From Streptomyces sp. NBC_00464 (GTDB lineage Bacteria > Actinomycetota > Actinomycetes > Streptomycetales > Streptomycetaceae), in the NCBI RefSeq assembly GCF_036013915.1, contig NZ_CP107899.1, positions 7,468,001 to 7,532,000 on the forward strand: DNA of 64,000 nucleotides, in the 5' to 3' direction. The notes beneath the pieces were generated by a model. That model was not told where the DNA came from. It saw nothing but the letters and a program-made list of their open reading frames with translations, and ran no database searches. The position numbers and the translations under genes are program-made. Numbering within the stretch: position 1 is the first letter of the stretch; each line of letters starts with the position of its first letter. Positions 1 to 7,888 of this stretch are shown one piece after another.

Positions 1-1
1 C

Positions 2-325
2 GGTGCTCTGCTGGCGACCCCCGCAGATCTGGAACGACCGCTTCCCGAGGGCCATCCCTCCGTGCGGGAACTTGAGCGCGAAGGGTGGCTGCCCGTGCCA
101 CGCTGCCAACTGCCTTTCCCCAGCATCCTCGGCATCAGCAGCAACGACCCGCTCGCCGCGCGTCGGCATGTCGCCGGTCTTGCGGAGGTATGGGGCAGCC
201 GTCCGGTCGACCTCGGGCGGGTCGGGCACCTCAACCCGGCTTCCGGGCACGGGTACTGGCCGCGCGCGGAGGAGCTGGTGCGACAGTTGCTCGGCAGCCG
301 GGAGACCGAGAGGGCAGCCTCGTGA
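2..325 (+). CDS. RBBP9/YdeN-like serine hydrolase, C-terminal part (5' end outside the window)
   Basis: The reading frame is open from the first bases of the window and ends at the TGA at 323-325, so only the last ~107 residues are present. The motif [20 protein letters not shown], followed by a GHLNPASG stretch, is the C-terminal part of the small alpha/beta hydrolases of the RBBP9/YdeN family. The SSNDP aspartate and the GH histidine would be the Asp and His of the catalytic triad; the nucleophilic Ser lies upstream. The stop codon overlaps the GTG start of the CoA-transferase A gene (322-324), so it belongs to the same operon. The substrate cannot be told from this fragment. An internal ATG at 62 exists but falls inside the conserved fold and is unlikely to be the start. 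Confidence 0.7.
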   Translation, partial: GALLATPADLERPLPEGHPSVRELEREGWLPVPRCQLPFPSILGISSNDPLAARRHVAGLAEVWGSRPVDLGRVGHLNPASGHGYWPRAEELVRQLLGSRETERAAS

Positions 326-1086
326 CCCAGGTCTGTGCAACAGCGGCCGAGGCGGTCGCCGACATCCCCGACGGCGCCTCGCTCACCGTCGGCGGCTTCG
401 GCCTCTGCGGTGTCCCCGACGCCCTGATCGCGGCCGTGGCCGCCGGGCCGGCCACCGGGCTCCACGTGATCTCCAACAACTGCGGGACGGACGGCCACGG
501 GCTCGGGCAACTGCTGCGGCGAAGGCGGGTCCGGCGGGTGACGGCCTCGTACGTCGGCGAGAACGCCGAGTTCGCCCGGCAGTACCTGGCGGGGGAGTTG
601 GAGGTCGAACTGACTCCTCAGGGCACCCTGGCCGAGAAGCTCCGCGCCGGCGGGGCGGGCATCCCCGCCTTCTTCACCCCGGCCGGGGTCGACACCCCCG
701 TCTCCGACGGAGGGCTGCCCTGGCGCTACGACGCCGACGGCTCGGTGGCGGTGGCCTCCCCGCCCAAGGAGACACGCGAGTACGGCGGGCGGCGCCACGT
801 CCTCGAGGAGTCGATCACCGCCGACTTCGCCCTCGTGCACGCCCTGATCGGGGATACCGAGGGGAACCTGCTGTTCGACAAGTCCGCACGGAACTTCAAC
901 CCGCTCGCGGCGACGGCCGGGCGGGTCTGCATCGCCCAGGTCGAACACCTCGTGCAGCCAGGCGAGTTGGACCCCGGACTCGTACATCTGCCCGGAATCT
1001 TCGTCGACCGGATCGTCCACACGGGCGTCCAGGACAAGCAGATCGAAAAGCGCACGGTGACAACGGCGAAGGAGAACGGCGCATGA
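322..1086 (+). CDS. 3-oxoacid / 3-oxoadipate CoA-transferase, subunit A
   Basis: Family I CoA-transferase alpha subunit, 254 residues, starting at GTG 322 inside the stop codon of the upstream hydrolase gene. Supporting motifs are the N-terminal [13 protein letters not shown] glycine-rich loop, the [12 protein letters not shown] segment and the [11 protein letters not shown] loop, in the order seen in ScoA and PcaI proteins. With subunit B it moves CoA from succinyl-CoA (or another acyl-CoA) to a 3-oxo acid in the cytoplasm. The family does not by itself separate acetoacetate from 3-oxoadipate as substrate. The neighbouring carboxymuconolactone-decarboxylase-like gene makes an aromatic-acid route possible but does not prove it. 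Its stop overlaps the ATG of subunit B by ATGA coupling. Confidence 0.88.
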   Translation: MTQVCATAAEAVADIPDGASLTVGGFGLCGVPDALIAAVAAGPATGLHVISNNCGTDGHGLGQLLRRRRVRRVTASYVGENAEFARQYLAGELEVELTPQGTLAEKLRAGGAGIPAFFTPAGVDTPVSDGGLPWRYDADGSVAVASPPKETREYGGRRHVLEESITADFALVHALIGDTEGNLLFDKSARNFNPLAATAGRVCIAQVEHLVQPGELDPGLVHLPGIFVDRIVHTGVQDKQIEKRTVTTAKENGA

Positions 1087-1775
1087 GCGCGACAACGGCG
1101 GCGCCGACGAGTGCGGCACCCGGCAGGACACACGGCTGGACCCGGGACCAGATGGCGGCAAGGGCCGCCTGCGAACTCGTACCGGGCGAGTACGTCAACC
1201 TCGGCATCGGACTGCCGACGCTCATCCCCGACCATCTGCAGCCCGGCCTCGGCATCGTCCTGCACAGCGAGAACGGGATCCTGGGCACGGGCGCCTACCC
1301 CGACGAGGACTCCGTGGACCCGGACCTGATCAATGCGGGCAAGGAGACCGTGACCGTCAATCCGGGCGCCTCCTTCTTCGACTCCGCGCTGTCCTTCGCG
1401 ATGATCCGCGGCGGCCACATCGACACCGCGGTCCTCGGTGGCATGCAGGTCTCCGCGGCCGGCGACCTGGCGAACTGGATGGTGCCCGGCGCGATGGTCA
1501 AGGGGATGGGCGGGGCGATGGACCTCGTGCACGGCGCCCGCCGGGTGATCGTGCTCATGGAACACACCAGCAGGTCCGGGGCGTCGAAGGTCGTGCGCCG
1601 GTGCACCTTGCCGTTGACGGGGCGGGGTGTCGTCCATCGGATCATCACCGACCTCGCCGTCATCGACGTCACCGGACAGGGGCTGGTGCTGCGTGAATGC
1701 GCGCCCGGGGTATGCGAGGACACCGTACGTGCGGCCACCGACGCTCCGCTGGCACGACCGAAGGCGAGCTCCTGA
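1083..1775 (+). CDS. 3-oxoacid / 3-oxoadipate CoA-transferase, subunit B
   Basis: Beta subunit of the same heteromeric CoA-transferase, 230 residues. The active-site motif SENGILG lies at residues 62-68, and E63 is the glutamate that forms the enzyme-CoA thioester in this family. Other family signatures are [13 protein letters not shown] near residue 37, [15 protein letters not shown] and the [14 protein letters not shown] segment. The start ATG at 1083 overlaps the stop of subunit A, and the TGA at 1773-1775 overlaps the ATG of the acyl-CoA ligase gene, so all three are translationally coupled. The first ~18 residues are Ala/Thr-rich and precede the conserved domain; they may be a species-specific extension. 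Confidence 0.9.
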   Translation: MSATTAAPTSAAPGRTHGWTRDQMAARAACELVPGEYVNLGIGLPTLIPDHLQPGLGIVLHSENGILGTGAYPDEDSVDPDLINAGKETVTVNPGASFFDSALSFAMIRGGHIDTAVLGGMQVSAAGDLANWMVPGAMVKGMGGAMDLVHGARRVIVLMEHTSRSGASKVVRRCTLPLTGRGVVHRIITDLAVIDVTGQGLVLRECAPGVCEDTVRAATDAPLARPKASS

Positions 1776-3304
1776 TGCTGAACCTGTCCGTCGTCCTGGA
1801 GGACTCCGTCCGGCGCTGTCCCCGTCGCGTGGCACTGGTAGCCGGTGACCGTCGGCTCAGCTACGCCGAGGTCGACGCCCGAGCCTCCCGGGTCGCGCAT
1901 CTGCTGGTGGCGCGCGGTGTCAGGCCGGGGGACCGGGTGGCCCTCTCCTGTCCGAACCTGCCCGAGTTCCCGATCGTCTACTTCGGCATCCTCAAGGCCG
2001 GCGCGGTGGTCGTACCACTGAACATCCTGCTCAAGCCCCGCGAGATCGCCTACCACCTGGCGGACTCCGGAGCCGTGCTGTACTTCTGCCACGAAGGCAC
2101 GGCGGACCTGCCGATGGGGGAATACGGGCGGGAAGGCTTCGAGGCGACCGCCGGTTGCCGGGAGATGTTCCTGATCACCGACGACATGTTCCGGGACAGG
2201 CCCGAAACCTTCGAGTCCGTACCGCGCGAGCCCACGGACACGGCGGTGATCCTTTACACCAGCGGCACCACCGGACGGCCCAAAGGCGCCGAACTGTCGC
2301 ACGCCAACATGGTGCTCAACGCCCTGACGGCCACCCGTCTCTTCGACAGTTCTCCGGCCCGGCCCGACATTCATCTGCTGGCACTTCCGCTGTTCCACTC
2401 CTTCGGACAGAGCGTGAGCATGAACGCGGGCCTGTCAGCCGGCGCCACCCTGGTACTGATGCCGCGCTTCGAACCACAGGCGGCGCTACGGCTGATGCAC
2501 GAGGAGCGGATCACTGCGTTCGCCGGTGTGCCCACCATGTACTGGGGGCTGCTCGGCGCGCTCGATCACCACACCGACGACGTCGACCACCTCACCCGCA
2601 ACCTCCGCCTGGCGGTCTCCGGTGGCTCCGCGCTGCCGGTGGAGATCCACACCCGGTTCGCCGAGCGGTTCGGCGTCCGGATCCGCGAGGGCTACGGCCT
2701 GTCCGAAACTTCTCCACTGGCCCTGTTCACGGACCCGGAGGGCGAACCGAGACCCGGTTCGATCGGGGTGCCCGTCTGGGGCGTCGAGGCCCGGCTCGTC
2801 GACAGGGAAGGGGAGAGGATCACCGGCGACGGGCAGGTCGGCGAGCTCGTGCTGCGCGGCCACAACGTCATGAAGGGCTACCACAACCGCCCCGAGGAGA
2901 CCGCCCGCACACTGCGCGACGGCTGGCTCCACACAGGTGACTTGGCGCGCGTCGACGAGGACGGCCACTACTACATCGTCGACCGCACCAAGGACCTGAT
3001 CATCCGAGGCGGGTACAACGTCTACCCGCGCGAGATCGAGGAGGTGCTGATGAGCCACCCCGACGTGTCCCTGGCATCCGTCATCGGCGTCCCGGACGCA
3101 CGTAACGGCGAGGAGGTCAAAGCCTTCGTCATCCTCGAAGCGACCGCCCTGATCACCGAGACGGAGCTGATCGCCTGGTGCAAGGAGCAGATGGCGGGAT
3201 ACAAGTACCCGAGGTCCGTCGTCTTCAGCAGCTCGCTGCCGATGACCGCCACGGGAAAGATCCTCAAACGGGAACTGAGCGGCCGAACGGGGGCGGGCGC
3301 ATGA
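1775..3304 (+). CDS. AMP-dependent acyl-CoA synthetase / ligase
   Basis: ANL-superfamily ligase of 509 residues that activates a carboxylic acid to its acyl-CoA through an acyl-adenylate. The P-loop-like motif YTSGTTGRPKG is at residues 161-171; GYGLSETSP (A5) and the TGD and DR motifs of the adenylate pocket follow. The C-terminal PMTATGKILKREL contains the catalytic lysine of the mobile lid. It resembles medium- and long-chain fatty acid ligases; chain length or aromatic specificity cannot be read from sequence. The start ATG at 1775 overlaps the preceding TGA, and the end overlaps the next ATG. It would supply acyl-CoA in the same pathway as the CoA-transferase. Confidence 0.9.
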   Translation: MLNLSVVLEDSVRRCPRRVALVAGDRRLSYAEVDARASRVAHLLVARGVRPGDRVALSCPNLPEFPIVYFGILKAGAVVVPLNILLKPREIAYHLADSGAVLYFCHEGTADLPMGEYGREGFEATAGCREMFLITDDMFRDRPETFESVPREPTDTAVILYTSGTTGRPKGAELSHANMVLNALTATRLFDSSPARPDIHLLALPLFHSFGQSVSMNAGLSAGATLVLMPRFEPQAALRLMHEERITAFAGVPTMYWGLLGALDHHTDDVDHLTRNLRLAVSGGSALPVEIHTRFAERFGVRIREGYGLSETSPLALFTDPEGEPRPGSIGVPVWGVEARLVDREGERITGDGQVGELVLRGHNVMKGYHNRPEETARTLRDGWLHTGDLARVDEDGHYYIVDRTKDLIIRGGYNVYPREIEEVLMSHPDVSLASVIGVPDARNGEEVKAFVILEATALITETELIAWCKEQMAGYKYPRSVVFSSSLPMTATGKILKRELSGRTGAGA

Positions 3305-3690
3305 CCGAAGCCTCCGATGCCGTAACTCCCTTCCTCGACCGGATGCGCGAGCGCGGTGAATGGAACCCGTTGTGGGACGGGCTGGCCGAGCTGGACCCGC
3401 ACTGGACCGAGGACTACCTGCGGACGGCCACTCAACCGTGGCGCAGCGGAGTCCTCCCGCCGAAGGTGATCGAGCTGCTCTGCATCGCCGTGGACGCGGC
3501 CTGCACCCACATGTACGCGCCCGGGGTGCGCCGTCACATCCGAGCCGCCCTCGACCTCGGCGTCACCGCCGAGGAGATCCTCGAAGTCCTCAAGCTTGCC
3601 ACCGTGATCGGCATTCACTCCTGCAACATCGGCGCACCGATACTGATGGAAGAGCTCGACGCGCGGGAAAAGGGAGCCGCCTCCCCGTGA
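3301..3690 (+). CDS. Carboxymuconolactone decarboxylase (AhpD-like) family protein
   Basis: A 129-residue single-domain protein of the CMD/AhpD fold. It carries the helix pair LPPKVIELLCIAVDAACTHM and VRRHIRAALDLGVTAEEILE typical of 4-carboxymuconolactone decarboxylase-like proteins. The AhpD peroxidase signature CxxC is absent: C61 stands in 'ELLCIAVDAACTHM', where the second cysteine is six or more residues away, so peroxidase activity is not supported. It is the last gene of the operon (ATGA overlap with the ligase gene). Its placement suggests a decarboxylase or lactone-handling step, or a chaperone-like role for the pathway; this is inference. Confidence 0.75.
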   Translation: MTEASDAVTPFLDRMRERGEWNPLWDGLAELDPHWTEDYLRTATQPWRSGVLPPKVIELLCIAVDAACTHMYAPGVRRHIRAALDLGVTAEEILEVLKLATVIGIHSCNIGAPILMEELDAREKGAASP

Positions 3691-3845
3691 ACGAGCCGTC
3701 CTGAGCATGAATGGTGTGGTGGGTTCTGTCGCGGTTTCAAGGCCGACGAGGCCCACGCCCCCCCCGGGCTGCATATCCGAAGGTCAACGGTGGCAGAGGC
3801 GTTCTGCGGCGGCTCAGCCGGGCACTGCACAGGAACGCGAGGCGC

Positions 3846-4271
3846 TCAGGCCGCGGCTTCGCCGCCGTCCTCTTCCTCCGAGGCGTCGTCCAGGTACATC
3901 CATCGGCGAACCACGGTGTAACCGGACGGGAGCTCGTTGCCCGTCAGCTCTCTGTACCTCGCCTTTGCCGCATCGCTGGCCCGATGCCCAGGAGGGAGCC
4001 TCCGAAGGAAGGGATCGCGGTCCGGGTCGAGGGAGGACTGACGCGGCTCCGTGGGCTCACTGCCGGACTCATGCTCGGGGGAATCCTCGATGTCCCCGGA
4101 TTCGTATTCTTCGCCGTCCTTGCGCAGGTAGAGATGGGCGACGACGACTAGGCCTACGGCCAGAGTCACGCCGAAGGCGACACGGATCTTCGGCTCGTGC
4201 TTCTTGTACCAGTCCTTCGTCTTCTGACCGAAGGAGGTGGGCTCGTCGTCCTCGGGCGTCAAGTCAGTCAC
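3846..4271 (-). CDS. Small single-pass membrane protein of unknown function
   Basis: About 141 residues if translation begins at GTG 4271; another GTG at 4301 would add ten residues. Neither has a clear ribosome site. After a charged N-terminus with KTKDWYKKHEPKIR there is one hydrophobic helix (VAFGVTLAVGLVVVAHLYL), then an acidic, low-complexity stretch. A compact C-terminal segment follows (RYRELTGNELPSGYTVVRRW) and the protein ends in an acidic EEEDGGEAAA tail. The likely topology is a cytoplasmic N-terminus with the remainder outside. I do not recognise the family. It stands alone, convergent with the catabolic operon to its left. Confidence 0.55.
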   Translation of the reverse strand: MTDLTPEDDEPTSFGQKTKDWYKKHEPKIRVAFGVTLAVGLVVVAHLYLRKDGEEYESGDIEDSPEHESGSEPTEPRQSSLDPDRDPFLRRLPPGHRASDAAKARYRELTGNELPSGYTVVRRWMYLDDASEEEDGGEAAA

Positions 4272-4320
4272 GCGCACACATCTACCGGACGCATCCCGCA
4301 CCTGTCAGCCAATCAGCTGA

Positions 4321-4344
4321 CTTCGCCCTATTCACAGGGCGAAG
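4321..4344. repeat. Perfect 9-bp hairpin at the edge of the transposase remnant
   Basis: CTTCGCCCT (4321-4329) pairs with AGGGCGAAG (4336-4344) around a 6-base loop. It is followed by several TACGT copies up to about 4380. It lies between the small membrane protein and the transposase remnant and could act as a terminator or mark an element boundary; no T-run is seen. Confidence 0.5.
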
Positions 4345-4562
4345 TACGTCTGTACGTCTTCTGTGCATGCAAGTACGTAAGTCGCAAGGCTTGAGCCCAT
4401 TCCGGGGCTCGCCGGCCGAGCGGTCTCCGCCAGGACCGCGTCGACCAGCTCGACCAGCTCGAACGGCACGACGGCCGTCGGCTCGCACAGATGCCCGGGC
4501 GCGAACCGACCCGCGGCCGCCGTGACCGTAGGGGTGATGGCCGTCGGGGGCCGACAGGCCAT
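4332..4562 (-). pseudogene. IS4-type transposase, N-terminal remnant
   Basis: On the minus strand the frame from ATG 4562 encodes TVTAAAGRFAPGHLCEPTAV and then VVPFELVELVDAVLAET. This matches the conserved N-terminus of Streptomyces IS4-family transposases (a GRFAPGHLGELT...VPFELVDAVLAETR pattern, from my knowledge of the family). The match stops after about 45 residues and runs into unrelated sequence, so the DDE catalytic part is missing. Inside the remnant 12 bases are duplicated (CGACCAGCTCGACCAGCTCG on the plus strand), which adds an extra VEL to the protein. The rest of the element is not found nearby. Not expected to be functional. Confidence 0.6.
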
Positions 4563-4571
4563 GATGAAACG

Positions 4572-4634
4572 GCAACGGAGCTCCTCAAGTACAAGCTGTC
4601 CTGGATGGCTGCCTGTACCGACGAGCTCCGTTGC
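4572..4634. repeat. 12-bp perfect inverted repeat just upstream of the transposase remnant
   Basis: GCAACGGAGCTC (4572-4583) and GAGCTCCGTTGC (4623-4634) are exact inverted copies. An inner GTACA/TGTAC pair can extend the structure into a long imperfect hairpin. On the transposase strand the stem covers a GAGGAG stretch about 20 nt before the ATG. It could therefore be a hairpin hiding a ribosome site or a relic of an IS end. Confidence 0.55.
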
Positions 4635-4801
4635 TCTGCGTCGAAAATCCTTCAACTGGCTTGCATGACCTGCGAAAACGCTAACTGCCCGGCCTTGGGG
4701 CAAGGTCCGTCCACCCCGGCCGCGCCCGCATGCTCGCACAGCACTTCAGCCTCTGGATCCGAGGTGACCTGCACGGACGGGGTATTCGGCACACACAGCG
4801 C

Positions 4802-7579
4802 TCAGGCGTCGGTCGGGGCGGCGGCGTGCGGTCCGTCGACGAGCATGCGGTCCACGACCCGGGCTGTCGCGAGACCGTCCCCGGGCTCGCAGAAGTCCCT
4901 CTTGAACTGAGCGTACTTCTCCCGGTACTCCGCTTCGACGGAATCGACGTCGCGCAGGGCCTTGAGTAGTTCTTCGGAGGTCTCCAGCAGCGGGCCGGGC
5001 GCCCGGGTGGTGAAGTCGAAGTACAAGCCGCGCAGCGAGTCCCGGTAGTGCTCCAGGTCATAGGTGAAGAACAGCATCGGCTTACCCGAGTGCGCGAAGT
5101 CGAAGAGCGCCGAGGAGTAGTCGGTGATCAGGACATCGGCGACGAGGTACAGATCGGCGATGTCCGGGTAGCGGGTGACATCCCACACGAAGCCCCGGCC
5201 GGCGCCCGGTACGTTGTCATGGACCCTCGGGTGCTTGCGGAAGAGCAGCACATGGTCCTGACCGAGTTCGGTCTGGGCCGCGGCCAGGTCGATCCGCAGA
5301 TCGAGTTTGTACAGATTGCTCGCGTGCCGCTGGTCTTCCCGCCAGGTGGGAGCGTAGAGCACCACCTTCTTGCCCTCGGGCAGGCCGAGCCGCTCCCTGA
5401 CCCGCGCGGCCCGCGCGTCACGGTCGGGGGCGTGGAAGGCGTCGTTGCGCGGATAGCCGCTCTCGAGCAGGTCGCCCTCGATGGAGTACGCCCTGCGCAT
5501 GATCTCCGTGGTGTACGCGTTCGGCGACACCACGAAGTCGAACTGCCGGTAGCTGTGCGGCAGGCCGGCGATATAGGAGGGACTCGACTGGGGAGAGCCG
5601 AGCAGGTCCTTGCCGATCTTCTTCAGCGGCGTGCCGTGCCAGGTCTGCACGACCCGTTGCCCGGGGCGGGTGACGAACCAGTCGCCCACCGCCGTGTTGA
5701 CGACGACGTAGCGGCTGCGTGCCAGTGCCTCGTACCACTCGCGGCTGCCCCAGCCCACCACACGCGCTTCCGGCGGCATCTCGGGCAGCCCCGCGTCCGT
5801 GGTCCAGATGTGCTCGACCTCGACCCCCCGGCGCACCAGCTCCTCGTAGACCGCCCGCGGGGAGTCCGAGAACTGCTTGCCCCCGAGGCTTATGTAGAGG
5901 ACCGCGTCGCGCAGGGGGAGCTCGCGCTGCTCCTGGAAGTACGTCTCGCGCAGAATGCGCTGCCGGTAGGCGCCGTGCTCATCGGGGCCGAGCAGCCGTT
6001 CCGGCTCGATGAAGATGCGGTCGAAGTAGCGGCGGTCCACGGTGTAAGCACGCTGCGGGCCATTCGAGCGCAGGGGCAGCTCCTGCACCTGCTCCGGACG
6101 CAAGGTCACCGGGACGTCCCCGGACTTGTCCCAGGCGTCCGCGTCGCGGAAGAACAGATACCAGCGACCGGGGCACAGGGGAAGCTCGGGGCCGTGTGTC
6201 TGGGGGGCCGCCTCGGGCTTGATCCGAAGAGTGAACCGCCCGTCGGTGAGCTCGACCGGCAGCTCCTTCTCCTCGAAGCGGACGCCGTGCCGCAGGATGA
6301 ACTTCTTCCCGGCCGCCGCCTCACCGGGATACGTGCCTGCGAGCACCAGCTCCCCCGATCCCTCGACGGTCATCGCGTCGACGACGGGTCGTACTGCTCG
6401 CGTCGCCAGCATCAGCCTGCCGGGCCCGTCGCGGTGAATGGCCAGCTCGCGGCCGGGGGCAAGCCCATGCCTTGCAGTCGTGAAGCCCTCGGCGAGGGTG
6501 GCCTCCTGGCCCTGCCCGTCTTCTCCGCGCAAGGTCACTTTGAACTGACGGGTCCTGATTCCCGGCAGGTCGTTCTCGGCCAGCCGGGCGAGGCTGAAGA
6601 CCGCTTGGTAGCGCCGGAACGCGTCAGAGGAACCGGCCAGGGGAGTGAGCGGGCCGTCGAGTCTGTCGTCGCCTTCGACGATCCTCACGGCGGTGGGGGC
6701 CTCGGCGCCACTCCGCGCCCTGGCGACGATTCGCAGTTCGCCGTCCGCGACGGTGCAGGACTCGACCTCGACAGCGGGCTGCTGCACCGTGATGCTCACG
6801 GCGTCCTTGGTGAAGCCGACCACGAGACGTGAGCCGTCCGCCAGATGGCGAACCTGGTTGTGCCCGGCCGTGCCCGCGTCGCGCTGGCGCACCCGGGCGC
6901 CGTAGGTCCCGCCCGGTCCCAGTATCCCGATGCGCAGAAACCACTGGCCGGCACCGCGCCCCGCGAGCTCGCTCAGCCGACGAGCAGGGACGACGACTTC
7001 GAAGCCCGTGTGGTCGTAGCAGTGCAGCGCCTGTCCGGAGGCGACGGTGGCCTGTTCGTTTCTGGTGCGGCGCATGCGCAGCTTGATGCGGCGGCCGGTC
7101 TCGCCGTGCTCCAGCAGCGCGAATCGGCCGATGACGCGGCCCGATGGGCGCGGCAGGTTCGCGGCAAACGCGTACCCTTCCCACACCAGATCGTCGCCGC
7201 GCCAGTCGACCGAGGTGAGCTGCGCCGTCACCGGCAAGTCGCGAGGCTTGAGCGCTGCTATCCGTTCAGGCAGTGCAAGGCCCCGCAGCCCCGGCAGCAC
7301 CAGGCGGGGGCGGCGGGCGCCTGCCACGAGGAAGGCGCCCGGGTCCCTGCGCTGGTTCCGGACCACCTCGACAAGATCCTCGGCACGCCCCTCGGCAGCG
7401 AGGTACCACATGACGCGCTTGGTCGCAGGGAGGCGAGTGAGCACCCCCTCACCGTGGACGTCGAGCAGTTCCCGCGCCGTGGCACGCAACTCCTCGCGCT
7501 CGGCCTGCGAGCTCTCGGGAAAGAATCGCAAGATTCTCTGCACTCTTGCCGATGCGAGATCGGCGAGAGACTGCGCCAT
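4802..7579 (-). CDS. CDP-glycerol glycerophosphotransferase-family protein
   Basis: 925 residues. The C-terminal ~400 residues are the Glyphos_transf (TagB/TagF) domain. Motifs are VVQTWHGTPLKKIGKD, SGYPRNDAF, VVLYAPTWRE, HPRVHDN and ITDYSSALFDFAH. Such enzymes polymerise polyol-phosphate chains of wall teichoic or related acids at the inner membrane face. The middle is a series of beta-rich segments seen in actinomycete members (RYFDRIFIEPERLL). Many Streptomyces homologues also have an N-terminal GT2 glycosyltransferase domain; none is present here. I chose ATG 7579 because AGAAGG stands about 10 nt upstream on the coding strand. The frame stays open above this start into the decayed tail of the PIN gene. 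Acceptor and polymer are unknown. Confidence 0.85.
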   Translation of the reverse strand: MAQSLADLASARVQRILRFFPESSQAEREELRATARELLDVHGEGVLTRLPATKRVMWYLAAEGRAEDLVEVVRNQRRDPGAFLVAGARRPRLVLPGLRGLALPERIAALKPRDLPVTAQLTSVDWRGDDLVWEGYAFAANLPRPSGRVIGRFALLEHGETGRRIKLRMRRTRNEQATVASGQALHCYDHTGFEVVVPARRLSELAGRGAGQWFLRIGILGPGGTYGARVRQRDAGTAGHNQVRHLADGSRLVVGFTKDAVSITVQQPAVEVESCTVADGELRIVARARSGAEAPTAVRIVEGDDRLDGPLTPLAGSSDAFRRYQAVFSLARLAENDLPGIRTRQFKVTLRGEDGQGQEATLAEGFTTARHGLAPGRELAIHRDGPGRLMLATRAVRPVVDAMTVEGSGELVLAGTYPGEAAAGKKFILRHGVRFEEKELPVELTDGRFTLRIKPEAAPQTHGPELPLCPGRWYLFFRDADAWDKSGDVPVTLRPEQVQELPLRSNGPQRAYTVDRRYFDRIFIEPERLLGPDEHGAYRQRILRETYFQEQRELPLRDAVLYISLGGKQFSDSPRAVYEELVRRGVEVEHIWTTDAGLPEMPPEARVVGWGSREWYEALARSRYVVVNTAVGDWFVTRPGQRVVQTWHGTPLKKIGKDLLGSPQSSPSYIAGLPHSYRQFDFVVSPNAYTTEIMRRAYSIEGDLLESGYPRNDAFHAPDRDARAARVRERLGLPEGKKVVLYAPTWREDQRHASNLYKLDLRIDLAAAQTELGQDHVLLFRKHPRVHDNVPGAGRGFVWDVTRYPDIADLYLVADVLITDYSSALFDFAHSGKPMLFFTYDLEHYRDSLRGLYFDFTTRAPGPLLETSEELLKALRDVDSVEAEYREKYAQFKRDFCEPGDGLATARVVDRMLVDGPHAAAPTDA

Positions 7580-7888
7580 GAATATGGCCCTTCTTCTTCG
7601 ATGTGGCGGTTGACTTAAGTAATTGAACGTCAAGCGAGTAACTCGCGTGCCGCACTCTTCGCGTGATAACAGCACGGGCACATGAGGCGTGGATCCGTCG
7701 AACTTGTGGGGCTCTTTTATGAATGATCGAGGCTGGATAGCCTCTCCGCCCTCAAAGATCAGGTCGACCACTCCTGCTTGGGGGGCAAGGGTCACATTGA
7801 AGATCAACCGCGCCGGCTGCGTGATGTAGGCCCAGACCATGTGGTCGTTCCCATGGGAGTCGTGCACCTCCAAGCCGTCAAGATCAGC
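7580..7888 (-). pseudogene. In-frame C-terminal remainder of the PIN gene, cut off by an amber codon
   Basis: Directly after the TAG at 7889-7891 the same frame continues with ADLDGLEVHDSHGNDHMVWA and then a beta-rich stretch containing LIFNVTLAPQAGVVDLIFEG. In DUF4935-type PIN proteins the C-terminal domain has just such a 'D..NDH' and 'F.VTL' pattern, from my knowledge of the family. This region therefore looks like the normal continuation of the PIN protein. No stop follows before the glycerophosphotransferase start at 7579, so the natural end of the PIN gene is not visible. It is not independently expressed as far as I can see; the only possible initiators are a TTG at 7873 and an internal ATG near 7842, neither with a ribosome site. 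Confidence 0.5.

Noticed and set aside
4802..7873. Long frame starting at TTG 7873 as one 1023-residue protein
   Set aside because: The first ~98 residues belong to the tail of the PIN gene; ATG 7579 has a good ribosome site and homology starts after it.
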